NCBI GenBank assembly: GCA_951813545.1
Contig: OX638352.1
Coordinates: 5,117,966 to 5,181,965 of the forward strand
Length of the DNA stretch: 64,000 bases
Direction of reading: 5' to 3'
Source of the DNA: an uncultured Poribacteria bacterium
GTDB lineage: Bacteria; Poribacteria; WGA-4E; WGA-3G
Part shown: in pieces, positions 41,382 to 50,409 of the stretch
How positions within the stretch are numbered: position 1 is the stretch's first letter
Layout: every line of letters begins with the position of its first letter
Notes under the pieces: model-generated
Database searches by the model: none
Seen by the model: only the letters and a program-made list of their open reading frames with translations
What the model was told of the DNA's origin: nothing
Program-made: the position numbers and the translations under genes

Positions 41382-42794
41382 CTACAAGCCTGCCAATCTT
41401 GCTTTCAATTCCTCTTGTTGAACAGGTCGTGTCAAATCCATGAGATAGATCCGCATGTGATCTGAACGGTCGGAACTAAATACAAGTCTCTTCCCATCTC
41501 GTGAGAGGCTCGGTTCAAAATGTGCACCAATGTGGTTCGTCAACTGCGTTTTATTTTTCCCATCGGCATTCATCATCCAGATCGTATAATGGTTATGCGC
41601 GTTTGAGACATAGATAATCCGCTTGCCATCCGGACTGAAAGTAGGATGATAGTGGCTTGCCCCCTCAAATGTTAACTGCTTTACCGTGCCACCTCCTGCG
41701 TTGACGCTGAAAATTTGGTAGATGTCATCTACCATACCGGTGAAGGCAATCTGCTTTCCATTGGGTGCCCATGTTGGATGTCCGTCGTCCACATCGTTAT
41801 GTGTCAGCTGCTTCTTGTTTGTGCCATCACTATGAATGACATAGATTTCTAAGGTATCATTATTCTGTAGGGGCGAGGTTACCTCCCCCCTACGAGGTTC
41901 ACTCACGGTTTCCTGCGTAGGAGCCTTGGATTCAAAGGCAATCTTTTGCCCGTCAGGTGAAAAGACAGGCGCACGTTGTGCCCCCTCTATATCGATTAAC
42001 GGACGCTGATTTCTCCCATCAACGTCCATCAGGTAGATCGTCGCACTCTTCGGGTCAGAACCGCTCGCTTGGACAGGCGGGAGCATCATGCCACCGCGGG
42101 TGCGTTCCGTAACGAAAGCAATCGACTTCCCATCTGGTGAAAAAGCGGGCATATATTCATCGAGTTCGTCGGTATGCGTCAGTTGGTGGAGGGCACGAGT
42201 TGTGAGATTCATGAGATACAATTCGGCATTCTGGAGACGATTCGAGGCGAAGGCGAGCCATTTCCCATCGGGCGAGATTGCGGGGCTATAATCATCCGTG
42301 TACTTTGCAGTAAACGTCATCATATTCCCTTTTTCGGTAAAGGTCTGCTCGTAATCATCGCTGCCTTCGGTGCGGAGACGTTCGACTTGGTAGGCATCAC
42401 CCGTAAGTCCAGCCAATTGCAGGAGGATATCCTTTTTCGGAAAATGACTTAGCAGGTTTTTGAATTGGACGAGCGCAAGGGAACGGTCACCGCTGTGCCA
42501 ATAGACGCGTCCGAGTGCGAGTGTGATTTCTGCGCGTTTTGGTGCCAACTTTGCTGCATTTCTGAACGCATCACTCGCCTGTGTAGCATCCTCTAGTCTT
42601 TCGTATACTAAACCCAGCTGATAGTAAGCCTCGGTATTGGAAGGGTCCTGCTTAAGCGCTGCCTCAAACTGCTGAATGGCGGACGTAGTGTCGCCCGTTT
42701 CAAGAAACGCTTTGCCGCGCTCAATGGTGGGATCTCCACCGCATGCAAGTAGGATTAAGAATATAGAAATAAATAGGTAGAAACGAGCACTCAT
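41382..42794 (-). CDS. TPR + TolB/WD40-like beta-propeller lipoprotein
   Basis: start MSARFYLFISIFLILLACGG (lipobox); repeats PAISPDGKWLAFASNRLQNAELYLMNL. Confidence 0.88.
   Translation of the reverse strand: MSARFYLFISIFLILLACGGDPTIERGKAFLETGDTTSAIQQFEAALKQDPSNTEAYYQLGLVYERLEDATQASDAFRNAAKLAPKRAEITLALGRVYWHSGDRSLALVQFKNLLSHFPKKDILLQLAGLTGDAYQVERLRTEGSDDYEQTFTEKGNMMTFTAKYTDDYSPAISPDGKWLAFASNRLQNAELYLMNLTTRALHQLTHTDELDEYMPAFSPDGKSIAFVTERTRGGMMLPPVQASGSDPKSATIYLMDVDGRNQRPLIDIEGAQRAPVFSPDGQKIAFESKAPTQETVSEPRRGEVTSPLQNNDTLEIYVIHSDGTNKKQLTHNDVDDGHPTWAPNGKQIAFTGMVDDIYQIFSVNAGGGTVKQLTFEGASHYHPTFSPDGKRIIYVSNAHNHYTIWMMNADGKNKTQLTNHIGAHFEPSLSRDGKRLVFSSDRSDHMRIYLMDLTRPVQQEELKARLAGL
41868..41892. repeat. 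palindromic REP-like element inside coding sequence
   Basis: TAGGGGCGAGGTTACCTCCCCCCTA, near-perfect 12-bp arms. Confidence 0.65.
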
Positions 42795-42839
42795 GTTGAA
42801 ATTCTCATCGGGTGACAAAGTGGTTCTTCTTTCATACTC

Positions 42840-42865
42840 GGTGCGGTTGGGAAACCGCACCTACC
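42840..42865 (-). repeat. REP-like GTAGG hairpin
   Basis: GGTGCGGTTGGGAAACCGCACCTACC. Confidence 0.7.
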
Positions 42866-42893
42866 TTGGTTAAAGTTGATAATTCACTATAGT

Positions 42894-44681
42894 TTACGGT
42901 TCCTGTTTTTGCGTTATACGGATTCGCTGATTTACCGGGACATTATGAAGCGTTTGCGTGTTTCCATTCTGCCATGTAATCTGTAAGGTCTCAATGCGTT
43001 TAGCATTCCGCACCCCAAATTCAGCGACAAAACTGTTAAAAGACATGTAACTATCACCGGCGTAAATCTCTCGTATCTGCGTCTGATCTGCGGTTTTCAC
43101 TTGGATCTTTGCACCGATAGCATCTCGGTTTGCCCCTGTTCCGATCAGTTTGACATGCAGCCAATTGTTGCGGTTCCCACCTTCATTGCGCAACAGAGTC
43201 GGTGGTGCGCGGTTGTTGACGACGAAAATATCAACATCGCCATCGTTGTCATAATCGCCAAAAGTTGCCCCGCGACCCACCCTAAGCCGGAGTGCAGCAA
43301 TCCCCGTGCTTTCACTAACATCGGTAAACACTCCATCCCCATCGTTTCGGAACAACGCATCAGGTTGGGGGATAAGCACCTCCGGTCGTTTAAGTTCTTG
43401 GAAGGTACTGCCGTTCGTTACAAAGATATCCAAATCACCATCGTTGTCGTAGTCAAAGAGAGCAGTCCCCCATCCAATCTGTTTGATACTCTCCTCAGCA
43501 AGCATCGCAGTATAGGATTCGTCCACAAATCTTATGCGTTCAGCGACCCCATCCTCTTTGAACAAATTTCTATAGAGTGCATTTTCCTCGTCAACCCAGT
43601 GACTCATAAAGAGGTCAATATCGCCGTCAGCATCATAATCACCGGCCGTGAGTCCCATAGAACCTCGAAAATCCGCTGCCCACGATTCATCGCTAACATC
43701 GGCAAACGTCCCATCACCATTGTTGCGATAGACATGGTTTGTAGAGGTATCATTCGCAACATACAGGTCCAGATGGTTATCGTTATCAAAATCGCTAAAG
43801 ACGGCTTGCATACTTCTACCACCCGCTGCCGCGATTTCTACCTCAGTGGTTGCATCGGTAAAGGTGCCGTCACCGTTGTTCCGATAAAAAACGTTATCTT
43901 GCGGTTCAAAAACATGCGGGTTCAGTGCACTCGGCACCGGTTTCCCAGATTGTAAGGACTCCTCCTTCATCTGTTCCAACTGATCTAAATCGTAGGTGAC
44001 ATAGTTACAAACGTAAAGATCGAGGTCGGTGTCCCCGTCCACATCTGCGAAAGCAGCACCGGTACTCCACAACTCACAACCGACCCCGGCAATCTCGGTT
44101 ACATCGGTAAAGGTGCTGTTCCCGTTATTCCGATAGAGAACGTTCGCACCGTAATTGGTTAGGTAAAGGTCGAGGTCAGCATCCCCGTCGTAATCAGCGA
44201 AAACACATCCCATGCCGTATCCTTGATGCCCAACGCCTGCAGTACGCGTTATATCCGTAAACGTGCCATCACCGTTATTACGATATAGTGCATTGGCGTT
44301 CCCTTTATTACTGTCTCTGTCTTGTGTAAAGGGACCGGGGATATTGACAATATAGAGGTCAATGTCACCGTCGTTGTCGATGTCGGCGAAACCTGCGCCG
44401 GACCCCATATCTTCTGGGAGTAGACTGGAGCGGGTCCCGCCTGAATGCTGAAAATCGATACCGGCTTCGTTCGTGACCTCCGTAAAAGTAACCGCATTGA
44501 CAGTGATGGACGTTAGCATAAAAATTGTGAGTGCCGCGAAGAAGGAATGGATGTGATATTGGCTATCGGCTATCAGCCATCGGCTGTCGGTTAAGAGGTT
44601 TTCTGGTGAACTCTCGCTGCGAGGCAATCCTCTTGCTGATGGCTGACGGCTGACGGCTGACGGCTGACGGCTATTTTTCAT
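42894..44681 (-). CDS. FG-GAP/VCBS repeat protein with ASPIC/UnbV C-terminal domain; N-terminus repeat-derived
   Basis: 595 aa; ADYDGDADLDLYLTNYGANVLYRNNG repeats; NWLHVKLIGTGANRDAIGAKI; N-term MKNSRQPSAVSRQPSARG from heptanucleotide repeat. Confidence 0.88.
   Translation of the reverse strand: MKNSRQPSAVSRQPSARGLPRSESSPENLLTDSRWLIADSQYHIHSFFAALTIFMLTSITVNAVTFTEVTNEAGIDFQHSGGTRSSLLPEDMGSGAGFADIDNDGDIDLYIVNIPGPFTQDRDSNKGNANALYRNNGDGTFTDITRTAGVGHQGYGMGCVFADYDGDADLDLYLTNYGANVLYRNNGNSTFTDVTEIAGVGCELWSTGAAFADVDGDTDLDLYVCNYVTYDLDQLEQMKEESLQSGKPVPSALNPHVFEPQDNVFYRNNGDGTFTDATTEVEIAAAGGRSMQAVFSDFDNDNHLDLYVANDTSTNHVYRNNGDGTFADVSDESWAADFRGSMGLTAGDYDADGDIDLFMSHWVDEENALYRNLFKEDGVAERIRFVDESYTAMLAEESIKQIGWGTALFDYDNDGDLDIFVTNGSTFQELKRPEVLIPQPDALFRNDGDGVFTDVSESTGIAALRLRVGRGATFGDYDNDGDVDIFVVNNRAPPTLLRNEGGNRNNWLHVKLIGTGANRDAIGAKIQVKTADQTQIREIYAGDSYMSFNSFVAEFGVRNAKRIETLQITWQNGNTQTLHNVPVNQRIRITQKQEP
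44545..44675 (-). repeat. heptanucleotide-repeat element with central hairpin
   Basis: minus strand (AGCCGTC)x4 AGCCATC AGCAAGAGGATT...AAACCTCTTAACCGACAGCCGATGGCTGATAGCCGATAGCC. Confidence 0.7.
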
Positions 44682-46036
44682 GTTTCTAAGAAATTCGTAA
44701 AAACTGCTCTACCGAGGAAGCGTTCATCATCAAGAATATCCTCATAGAGCGGAATTGTGGTCTTTATGCCCTCAATTTTGAACTCAGACAATGCGCGTTT
44801 CAATCGGGCAATCGCCTCCTCTCGATCCGTGCCCACCGCGATAAGTTTCGCCACGAGCGAATCGTAGTGCGAAGGCACGGTATAGCCGGTGTAGATATAC
44901 CCATCAACTCGGATGCCGATGCCACCGGGAGGCTGGTAGGTTCTGACAAGCCCCGGTGACGGCATGAATTGATTTGCCGGGTCTTCGGCATTAATTCTGC
45001 ATTCAATAGCATGTCCTTGAATCTGGATATCGGATTGGTTGTATCCGAGCTCGTCACCCATTGCGAGTCGGATCTGTTCCTTAATGAGATCAATGCCAGT
45101 GATACTCTCAGTGATAGTGTGCTCGACTTGAATCCGGGTATTCATTTCAAGAAAATAGAAATTCTCATCTTTATCAACCACGAACTCAATGGTTCCGGCA
45201 TTCGTGTAACCGATCGACTTCGCGGCTTTCGCGGCGGCTTTACAGATTTCAGAACGAAGTTTAGATGGGATTGAGGCAGCAGGTGCTTCCTCCAGCAGCT
45301 TCTGCTGTTTACGCTGGATAGAGCATTCACGCTCCCCTAAGTGGACAACGTTACCGTGCAGATCACCTAAAATCTGGACTTCAATGTGCCTTGCTTCTTC
45401 AATCCATTTTTCAATGTAGACATCACCATTGCCAAAAGCGGCTTCACCCTCTGCCTTCGCTGTGTGAAAAAGGCTAAAAAGGCTTGGGCGGTTTTCAGCG
45501 ATTCGGATGCCACGCCCACCACCACCTGCGACGGCTTTGATTCCAACAGGATAACCGATCTTCTCAGCGAGTTGCGCAGCCTCTTCGGCGGTATCAACTG
45601 TCCCTTTCTTGCTATTTTTGCGTCTACCACTTCCACTGCCGGGTACAAGCTTCAAGCCAGCTTTTGCCACAGTCTCGCGCGCCTTCACCTTGTCACCCAT
45701 CGTCCGGATATCCGTAACAGAGGGCCCGATGAACTTTATTTCGTGCGCCTCACACATTTCCGCAAACTGCGCATCCTCAGCGAGAAAGCCGGCTCCAGGA
45801 TGGATAGCGTTGACATTCGCATAATCCGCGACAGTGATAATACTCGAGTATTTGAGATAACTCGCTGTTGAAGGCGGCGGACCAATGCAGTACGCCTCGT
45901 CAGCGTATTTAACGTGCTGGGCATCTTTATCAGCAGTTGAGTAAATCGCTACCGTTTTAATCCCCATGTCTTTACACGCGCGGATGATGCGGACAGCAAT
46001 TTCACCACGATTTGCTATCAGTATCTTTTTTATCAT
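44678..46036 (-). CDS. accC: biotin carboxylase subunit of acetyl-CoA carboxylase
   Basis: 452 aa; KILIANRGEIAVRIIRACKDMGI, GGGGRGIR, FLEMNTRIQVEHT. Confidence 0.96.
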   Translation of the reverse strand: MIKKILIANRGEIAVRIIRACKDMGIKTVAIYSTADKDAQHVKYADEAYCIGPPPSTASYLKYSSIITVADYANVNAIHPGAGFLAEDAQFAEMCEAHEIKFIGPSVTDIRTMGDKVKARETVAKAGLKLVPGSGSGRRKNSKKGTVDTAEEAAQLAEKIGYPVGIKAVAGGGGRGIRIAENRPSLFSLFHTAKAEGEAAFGNGDVYIEKWIEEARHIEVQILGDLHGNVVHLGERECSIQRKQQKLLEEAPAASIPSKLRSEICKAAAKAAKSIGYTNAGTIEFVVDKDENFYFLEMNTRIQVEHTITESITGIDLIKEQIRLAMGDELGYNQSDIQIQGHAIECRINAEDPANQFMPSPGLVRTYQPPGGIGIRVDGYIYTGYTVPSHYDSLVAKLIAVGTDREEAIARLKRALSEFKIEGIKTTIPLYEDILDDERFLGRAVFTNFLET

Positions 46037-46062
46037 GTATTTTTAATGTTCCTTGCGGAAAT

Positions 46063-46143
46063 GGTTATCAGCAATCGGCTTTCAACCATCAGTTAAGAAG
46101 TTTTCGTTTAACGGAAACCTCTTGTTACTGACTGCTGGAAACC
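46063..46143 (-). repeat. heptanucleotide-repeat-type element with central hairpin
   Basis: minus strand CCAGCAGTCAGTAACAAGAGGTTTCCGTTAAACGAAAACTTCTTAACTGATGGTTGAAAGCCGATTGCTGATA. Confidence 0.6.
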
Positions 46144-46152
46144 ACTAAAAGA

Positions 46153-46671
46153 CTATGTTTGCTTCACTCGAAACAGAGGCTCTCCATATTCAACCGCTTC
46201 ACCATCTTCAGCGAGAATCTCTAATATCTCACAGTTAAATGGAGCCTCTACAGGATTGTAAGTCTTCATGACTTCAAGAACAGCAACCGGTTCACCCGTG
46301 GCAACAATATCCCCGACGTTCACAAAGGGTGGCTCATCAGGCGCGGAAGAACGGTAAAAGCGTGAAGGCATCGGAGCATTGATGAAGGCGTTCTCCCCTT
46401 GCGCGTCTATCTCCACATCAGCGTTCTCTCCAGGCAGCCGCGGTGTGCTCGTCGCAATATCCGCCTCTGCCGCTTGTAGCGGAGGCTGTTCATATCCAAC
46501 TGGACTCCGTTGGTGCCGAGAAACTTGCACCTCGAATTCGTTGTCCCGGATACGGACCTCTGTCAGGCCGGTGCGCTCAAGGATTTCTGCCAGCTGTTCA
46601 ACAATCTCCAGAACCTCACTGTAGTTCTGTTCCGCAGATTCAGATTTATCCTTGGATCTGTTTTGACGCAT
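46153..46671 (-). CDS. accB: biotin carboxyl carrier protein of acetyl-CoA carboxylase
   Basis: start MRQNRSKDKSES (46671) rather than upstream repeat-derived ORF; C-terminal VLEVMKTYNPVEAPFNCEI biotinylation motif. Confidence 0.92.
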   Translation of the reverse strand: MRQNRSKDKSESAEQNYSEVLEIVEQLAEILERTGLTEVRIRDNEFEVQVSRHQRSPVGYEQPPLQAAEADIATSTPRLPGENADVEIDAQGENAFINAPMPSRFYRSSAPDEPPFVNVGDIVATGEPVAVLEVMKTYNPVEAPFNCEILEILAEDGEAVEYGEPLFRVKQT

Positions 46672-46685
46672 TTCTACTTTCGTGG

Positions 46686-46775
46686 CTATCAGCAAAGAGG
46701 TTGTCGGCTGTCGGCTGTCGGCAAAGAAGTTGATTGTGTATCTTCTCTTTGCTGACTGCCGAAAGATTTTCTGAA
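46686..46775 (-). repeat. heptanucleotide-repeat element upstream of accB
   Basis: minus strand CGGCAGTCAGCAAAGAGAAG...CAACTTCTTTGCCGACAGCCGACAGCCGACAACCTCTTTGCTGATAGCC. Confidence 0.65.
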
Positions 46776-46848
46776 TGAAGATTAATTTTTTAATTCGGTA
46801 ATTTTTAGGGAAGTCCGGTGCCCTTTCCCAGTAACGGGTGGGGACCCC

Positions 46849-46901
46849 GGTTAGAAATGCAGATCGCATTTGGGTGAGTACACCGCAAAACCGCACCTAC
46901 C
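46849..46901 (-). repeat. REP-like GTAGG hairpin, long-loop subtype
   Basis: GGTTAGAAATGCAGATCGCATTTGGGTGAGTACACCGCAAAACCGCACCTACC. Confidence 0.7.
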
Positions 46902-46988
46902 TGCCCGGGAAAAAATATAGAATTACCGAAATATTTTATTAAACTTCATAAAGAAAATCGACCCGATTGCCATTCCTGCCGACGGCTA

Positions 46989-47546
46989 CTATATCCTTTC
47001 TACATATTTTCCGGTGCGCGTGTCAACTTTGATACACGTTTCATTCTGAACAAACAATGGAACGTTAACTACGCCACCCGTTTCAAGTGTTGCACGTTTT
47101 GAACCGCCGCTAACAGTGTCACCTCGTAACCCAGGATCAGTCTCAACGATTTGAAGTTCAACAAAGTTCGGAAGTTCAACCGCAAGTGGGATCGTCCCCT
47201 CCATTTTGACGGTGACAGTCTCACCCTCCTTTAGGAACTTCAAATCATCTCCAATAAGATTTATAGGGAGTGTGTGTTGTTCAAATGTTTCATTATCCAT
47301 AAACCACAGTACATCACTTTCTCGGTACATATACTGCATCTGGTGATCCATGAGCCTGACGGTTTCGACGGTTTCGTTGGAACGAAACGTCCTGTCCAAA
47401 ACGGCACCGTCGGAGACACGTTTGATTTTTGTTCGTGCGAAGGCACCGCCTTTCCCTGGCTTGACGTGCTCACAACTGACTATGGTGTAAATAATATCAT
47501 TGAGTCGGATAACCAACCCGTTTCGTAAATCGTTAAGTGCTGCCAT
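46989..47546 (-). CDS. efp: elongation factor P
   Basis: 185 aa; HVKPGKGGAFARTKIKRVSDGAVLDRTFRSNETVE; GDTVSGGSKRATLETGGVVNVPLFV. Confidence 0.96.
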   Translation of the reverse strand: MAALNDLRNGLVIRLNDIIYTIVSCEHVKPGKGGAFARTKIKRVSDGAVLDRTFRSNETVETVRLMDHQMQYMYRESDVLWFMDNETFEQHTLPINLIGDDLKFLKEGETVTVKMEGTIPLAVELPNFVELQIVETDPGLRGDTVSGGSKRATLETGGVVNVPLFVQNETCIKVDTRTGKYVERI

Positions 47547-47692
47547 CTTCTCCTCTATTTTCTAACAGAATGTAACATAATACAATGCCAAATTTAAGGT
47601 TTCCTCAATGGAACCCAAAATTCGACATCGCAAGCTGTGCCAAAATATAACGCTCCTAACGGAGCCAAAAACATCGACCTGAAAAGCCGATA

Positions 47693-48301
47693 CTATAGCG
47701 TTAACAAATACGGATGAAGCAAGGCAATTGCTTGTTCCAACGCCTTTGCCCTATGACTAATCCGGTTCTTTATATTTTCCCCCAATTCTGCAAAGGTCTG
47801 GTTGTAACCGTCAGGGACAAACACCGGATCATAACCGAAGCCACTTTCTCCTATAGGCGCGTGCCTGATGTGTCCTTCACAAACACCGAAAACTATTTCA
47901 GGTGCGGAATCCGGATGGACGACTGCAATCGCAGCAACAAAACGCGCACGTCGATCCGAGACACCTTCAAGTGCCTGAAGGAGTTTCGCAATTCGGATAG
48001 CATCGGTTGCATCTTCACCTGCCCAGCGTTTAGAATTGATGCCGGGTGCCCCGTTGAGAGCATCTACCTCCAATCCAGCATCATCAGCAAGGGTGAGGTG
48101 GGACGTATACTCAGCAATAACGGACGCTTTTTTTGCTGCATTCTCCATATACGTTTTTCCATCCTCAACCACCTCTGGAGCATCTGGATAGCTTTCCAAG
48201 GAGATAACTTCGATCTGCTGCTTGGTGTTTTCTTCGACGCGGAGCATCTCTGTAAGTTCTCTCACTTTCCCCTGGTTACGCGTCGCTAATACGAGCTTCA
48301 T
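47693..48301 (-). CDS. rdgB: XTP/dITP pyrophosphatase (RdgB/HAM1)
   Basis: 202 aa; [50 protein letters not shown]. Confidence 0.96.
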   Translation of the reverse strand: MKLVLATRNQGKVRELTEMLRVEENTKQQIEVISLESYPDAPEVVEDGKTYMENAAKKASVIAEYTSHLTLADDAGLEVDALNGAPGINSKRWAGEDATDAIRIAKLLQALEGVSDRRARFVAAIAVVHPDSAPEIVFGVCEGHIRHAPIGESGFGYDPVFVPDGYNQTFAELGENIKNRISHRAKALEQAIALLHPYLLTL

Positions 48302-49034
48302 CTAAGTTCTCCAACATCATCCGATTCTGAAGACGGATGAGCTGCTGTATACCGCCAACAGCGAGATCTAACATCTGATCGTAGTCTTCACGCGAAAAAG
48401 GTTTTTCTTCTGCTGTGCCCTGTATCTCTATAAATTTCCCGCTCCCTGTCATAACAATGTTCATATCAACATCTGCCGTTGAATCTTCTGAATAGCAGAG
48501 ATCCAACATCGGTTCACCGTTGACAAGTCCGACACTCGTTGCGGCAATGTTGTCGATAATAGGGAAATTTTCGATTCTTTTGCTCTTGACGAGTTCTTGA
48601 CAGGCATCCCAGAGAGCAACGAAGGCACCTGTAATTGAGGCGGTACGTGTCCCACCATCCGCTTGAATGACATCACAATCAACCCAGACTGTCTTCTCTT
48701 CTAAGGCATACAGATCAACAGCAGCGCGTAGAGAACGTCCGATGAGACGTTGGATCTCCTGTGTTCTACCACTGACACCCCCGCGGGTTATCTCACGTTG
48801 CATCCGTTGAGAAGTAGAACGCGGTAACATTGAGTATTCAGCCGTTACCCACCCTTTATTCTTGATACGCTGGTCGCGCATGAAACGCGGTTGTTGGTTA
48901 ATAACGGATGCTGTGCATATAATACGGGTATCACCCGTTGCAACGAGGACTGAGCCTTCGGCATGCTTGATATAGTGTCGTTTAATCGTGACTGGGCGCA
49001 ACTCATCCAGCCCGCGTCCATCCTCTCTTGCCAT
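48276..49034 (-). CDS. rph: ribonuclease PH
   Basis: 252 aa; [59 protein letters not shown]. Confidence 0.96.
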   Translation of the reverse strand: MAREDGRGLDELRPVTIKRHYIKHAEGSVLVATGDTRIICTASVINQQPRFMRDQRIKNKGWVTAEYSMLPRSTSQRMQREITRGGVSGRTQEIQRLIGRSLRAAVDLYALEEKTVWVDCDVIQADGGTRTASITGAFVALWDACQELVKSKRIENFPIIDNIAATSVGLVNGEPMLDLCYSEDSTADVDMNIVMTGSGKFIEIQGTAEEKPFSREDYDQMLDLAVGGIQQLIRLQNRMMLENLDEARISDA

Positions 49035-49152
49035 CTTTTTCCTTTCTATAAGTCATTAAATCGCACGGGTCTGAAAAGGAGAGGCAAGCAAGCACGGCTT
49101 ACGCGTCCATCCTTAGTTCCGCGCGGTAGGCGGACAGCCACAAGAGCAGTCC

Positions 49153-49353
49153 CTATAGCGTCTTGAGCAACTCTAACGCCTTTGTGTAACTTTTCCGCTC
49201 CAGATAGTGCAGTAGCATTTTGGGAGCTGTCGGAGTGAGGTCTTGATATAACGCATCAATTCGTTCCAACTGCTCCAGTATATCTTCGCCTGTTTCAATC
49301 CGTGATAGCATTGTCTCTAATGTTTGTCTGAGTTCCGCAGTTTCAACTTGCAT
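49153..49353 (-). CDS. small helical hypothetical protein
   Basis: MQVETAELRQTLETMLSRIETGEDILEQLERIDALYQDLTPTAPKMLLHYLERKSYTKALELLKTL; overlaps the end of the upstream gene. Confidence 0.5.
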   Translation of the reverse strand: MQVETAELRQTLETMLSRIETGEDILEQLERIDALYQDLTPTAPKMLLHYLERKSYTKALELLKTL

Positions 49354-50260
49354 CTGATGTCTCCATCTGCTGAACGGCTTTGCAGGTTCGCAGAGAAACG
49401 TTCTTAGGGGGTGCATCGTACCCTTTCCATGCATAAGGGTCAACACCTGAAACCGGAATGACGCATCGGCGGTCGGCACTCGCGGGACGTTCTCCGTCCC
49501 GAAGCGACCAAGGTAACAACGACCAAGAATTACAGTAATGGCTCACCAAAACCCTGCGAAACGTATCCCCACGGTTTTTACGCGACCGATGGAGCAGATA
49601 CCCGTTGAAGAAGACTAATGTCCCAGTTGTAACTTCAACCGGTACCTCACCGGTGTCATCAAAACCGTAACTTTCCTCTGCAAAATCAAACTCATCTGGA
49701 TTTTCATGAGACTTCTGCGGATAGAGATAGCCTTGACGATGTGAACCGGGGAGAACCCATAAACACCCGTTTTCGACTGTGGCATCATCCATCGCGATCC
49801 AAGCCCCGATTAAGGAACGATCACGCGTCGGAATGTAGATTTCGTCTTGGTGCCACGCCTGCCCTTGAAAATTTGGTGGTTTAACGAAGAGCATGGACTG
49901 CATGCACTTGACGCTTCCATCCCAATGCGGAAGATGCGCAGCGGCGATCTGACTCAAGATACCACAGATTTTCGGGTGCTTAACGTACGTCTCAATAATC
50001 GGACTGACAAAATGCGGTTGATGAATGCAAAGAATACGACTGATAGCTTCAGCATCACTGACATCATCAGGAAGCGGTTGGAGGCTATCGCATGGATGAC
50101 CACCTTTGGCAAGTGTGACGGTGTCCTGTCGTAATTCCTCTATTTCATCAACGGAAAGCAGATCTGGAACAACAAGATACCCATTTTCTATAAAAAACTG
50201 GACCTGCTCCTCGGATACAACTTTTGGCACCTCAATTGGTGCGCTTGGTTCAAAGTTCAT
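49343..50260 (-). CDS. phytanoyl-CoA dioxygenase (PhyH) family protein
   Basis: 305 aa; QFFIENGYLVVPDLLSVDEIEELR, WHQDEIYIPTRD, ENGCLWVLPGSHRQG, FNGYLLHRSRKN. Confidence 0.9.
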   Translation of the reverse strand: MNFEPSAPIEVPKVVSEEQVQFFIENGYLVVPDLLSVDEIEELRQDTVTLAKGGHPCDSLQPLPDDVSDAEAISRILCIHQPHFVSPIIETYVKHPKICGILSQIAAAHLPHWDGSVKCMQSMLFVKPPNFQGQAWHQDEIYIPTRDRSLIGAWIAMDDATVENGCLWVLPGSHRQGYLYPQKSHENPDEFDFAEESYGFDDTGEVPVEVTTGTLVFFNGYLLHRSRKNRGDTFRRVLVSHYCNSWSLLPWSLRDGERPASADRRCVIPVSGVDPYAWKGYDAPPKNVSLRTCKAVQQMETSDAS

Positions 50261-50276
50261 TTTTTTAATTATTATG

Positions 50277-50401
50277 TCTGAGCGATGCCTCCGTTGTCGG
50301 CATCGGTCTAAAATTGTTAAAAACCTACTTTAGGTTATCAATAGCTTTTTAACTATTTTAACTATTAAAATACTGCCCCGACAACGGAAAGGCAGCTCAG
50401 A
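50277..50401. repeat. MITE-like inverted-repeat element or large hairpin
   Basis: left TCTGAGCGATGCCTCCGTTGTCGG, right CCGACAACGGAAAGGCAGCTCAGA; ~24-nt imperfect arms, AT-rich interior. Confidence 0.6.
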
Positions 50402-50409
50402 TTTAATAG

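Noticed and set aside
46672-46896. N-terminal extension of the accB ORF (MRFCGVLTQMRSAF...ADSRQPTTSLLIATKVE)
   Set aside because: Entirely derived from intergenic repeat elements; the conserved BCCP start is MRQNRSKDK at 46671.
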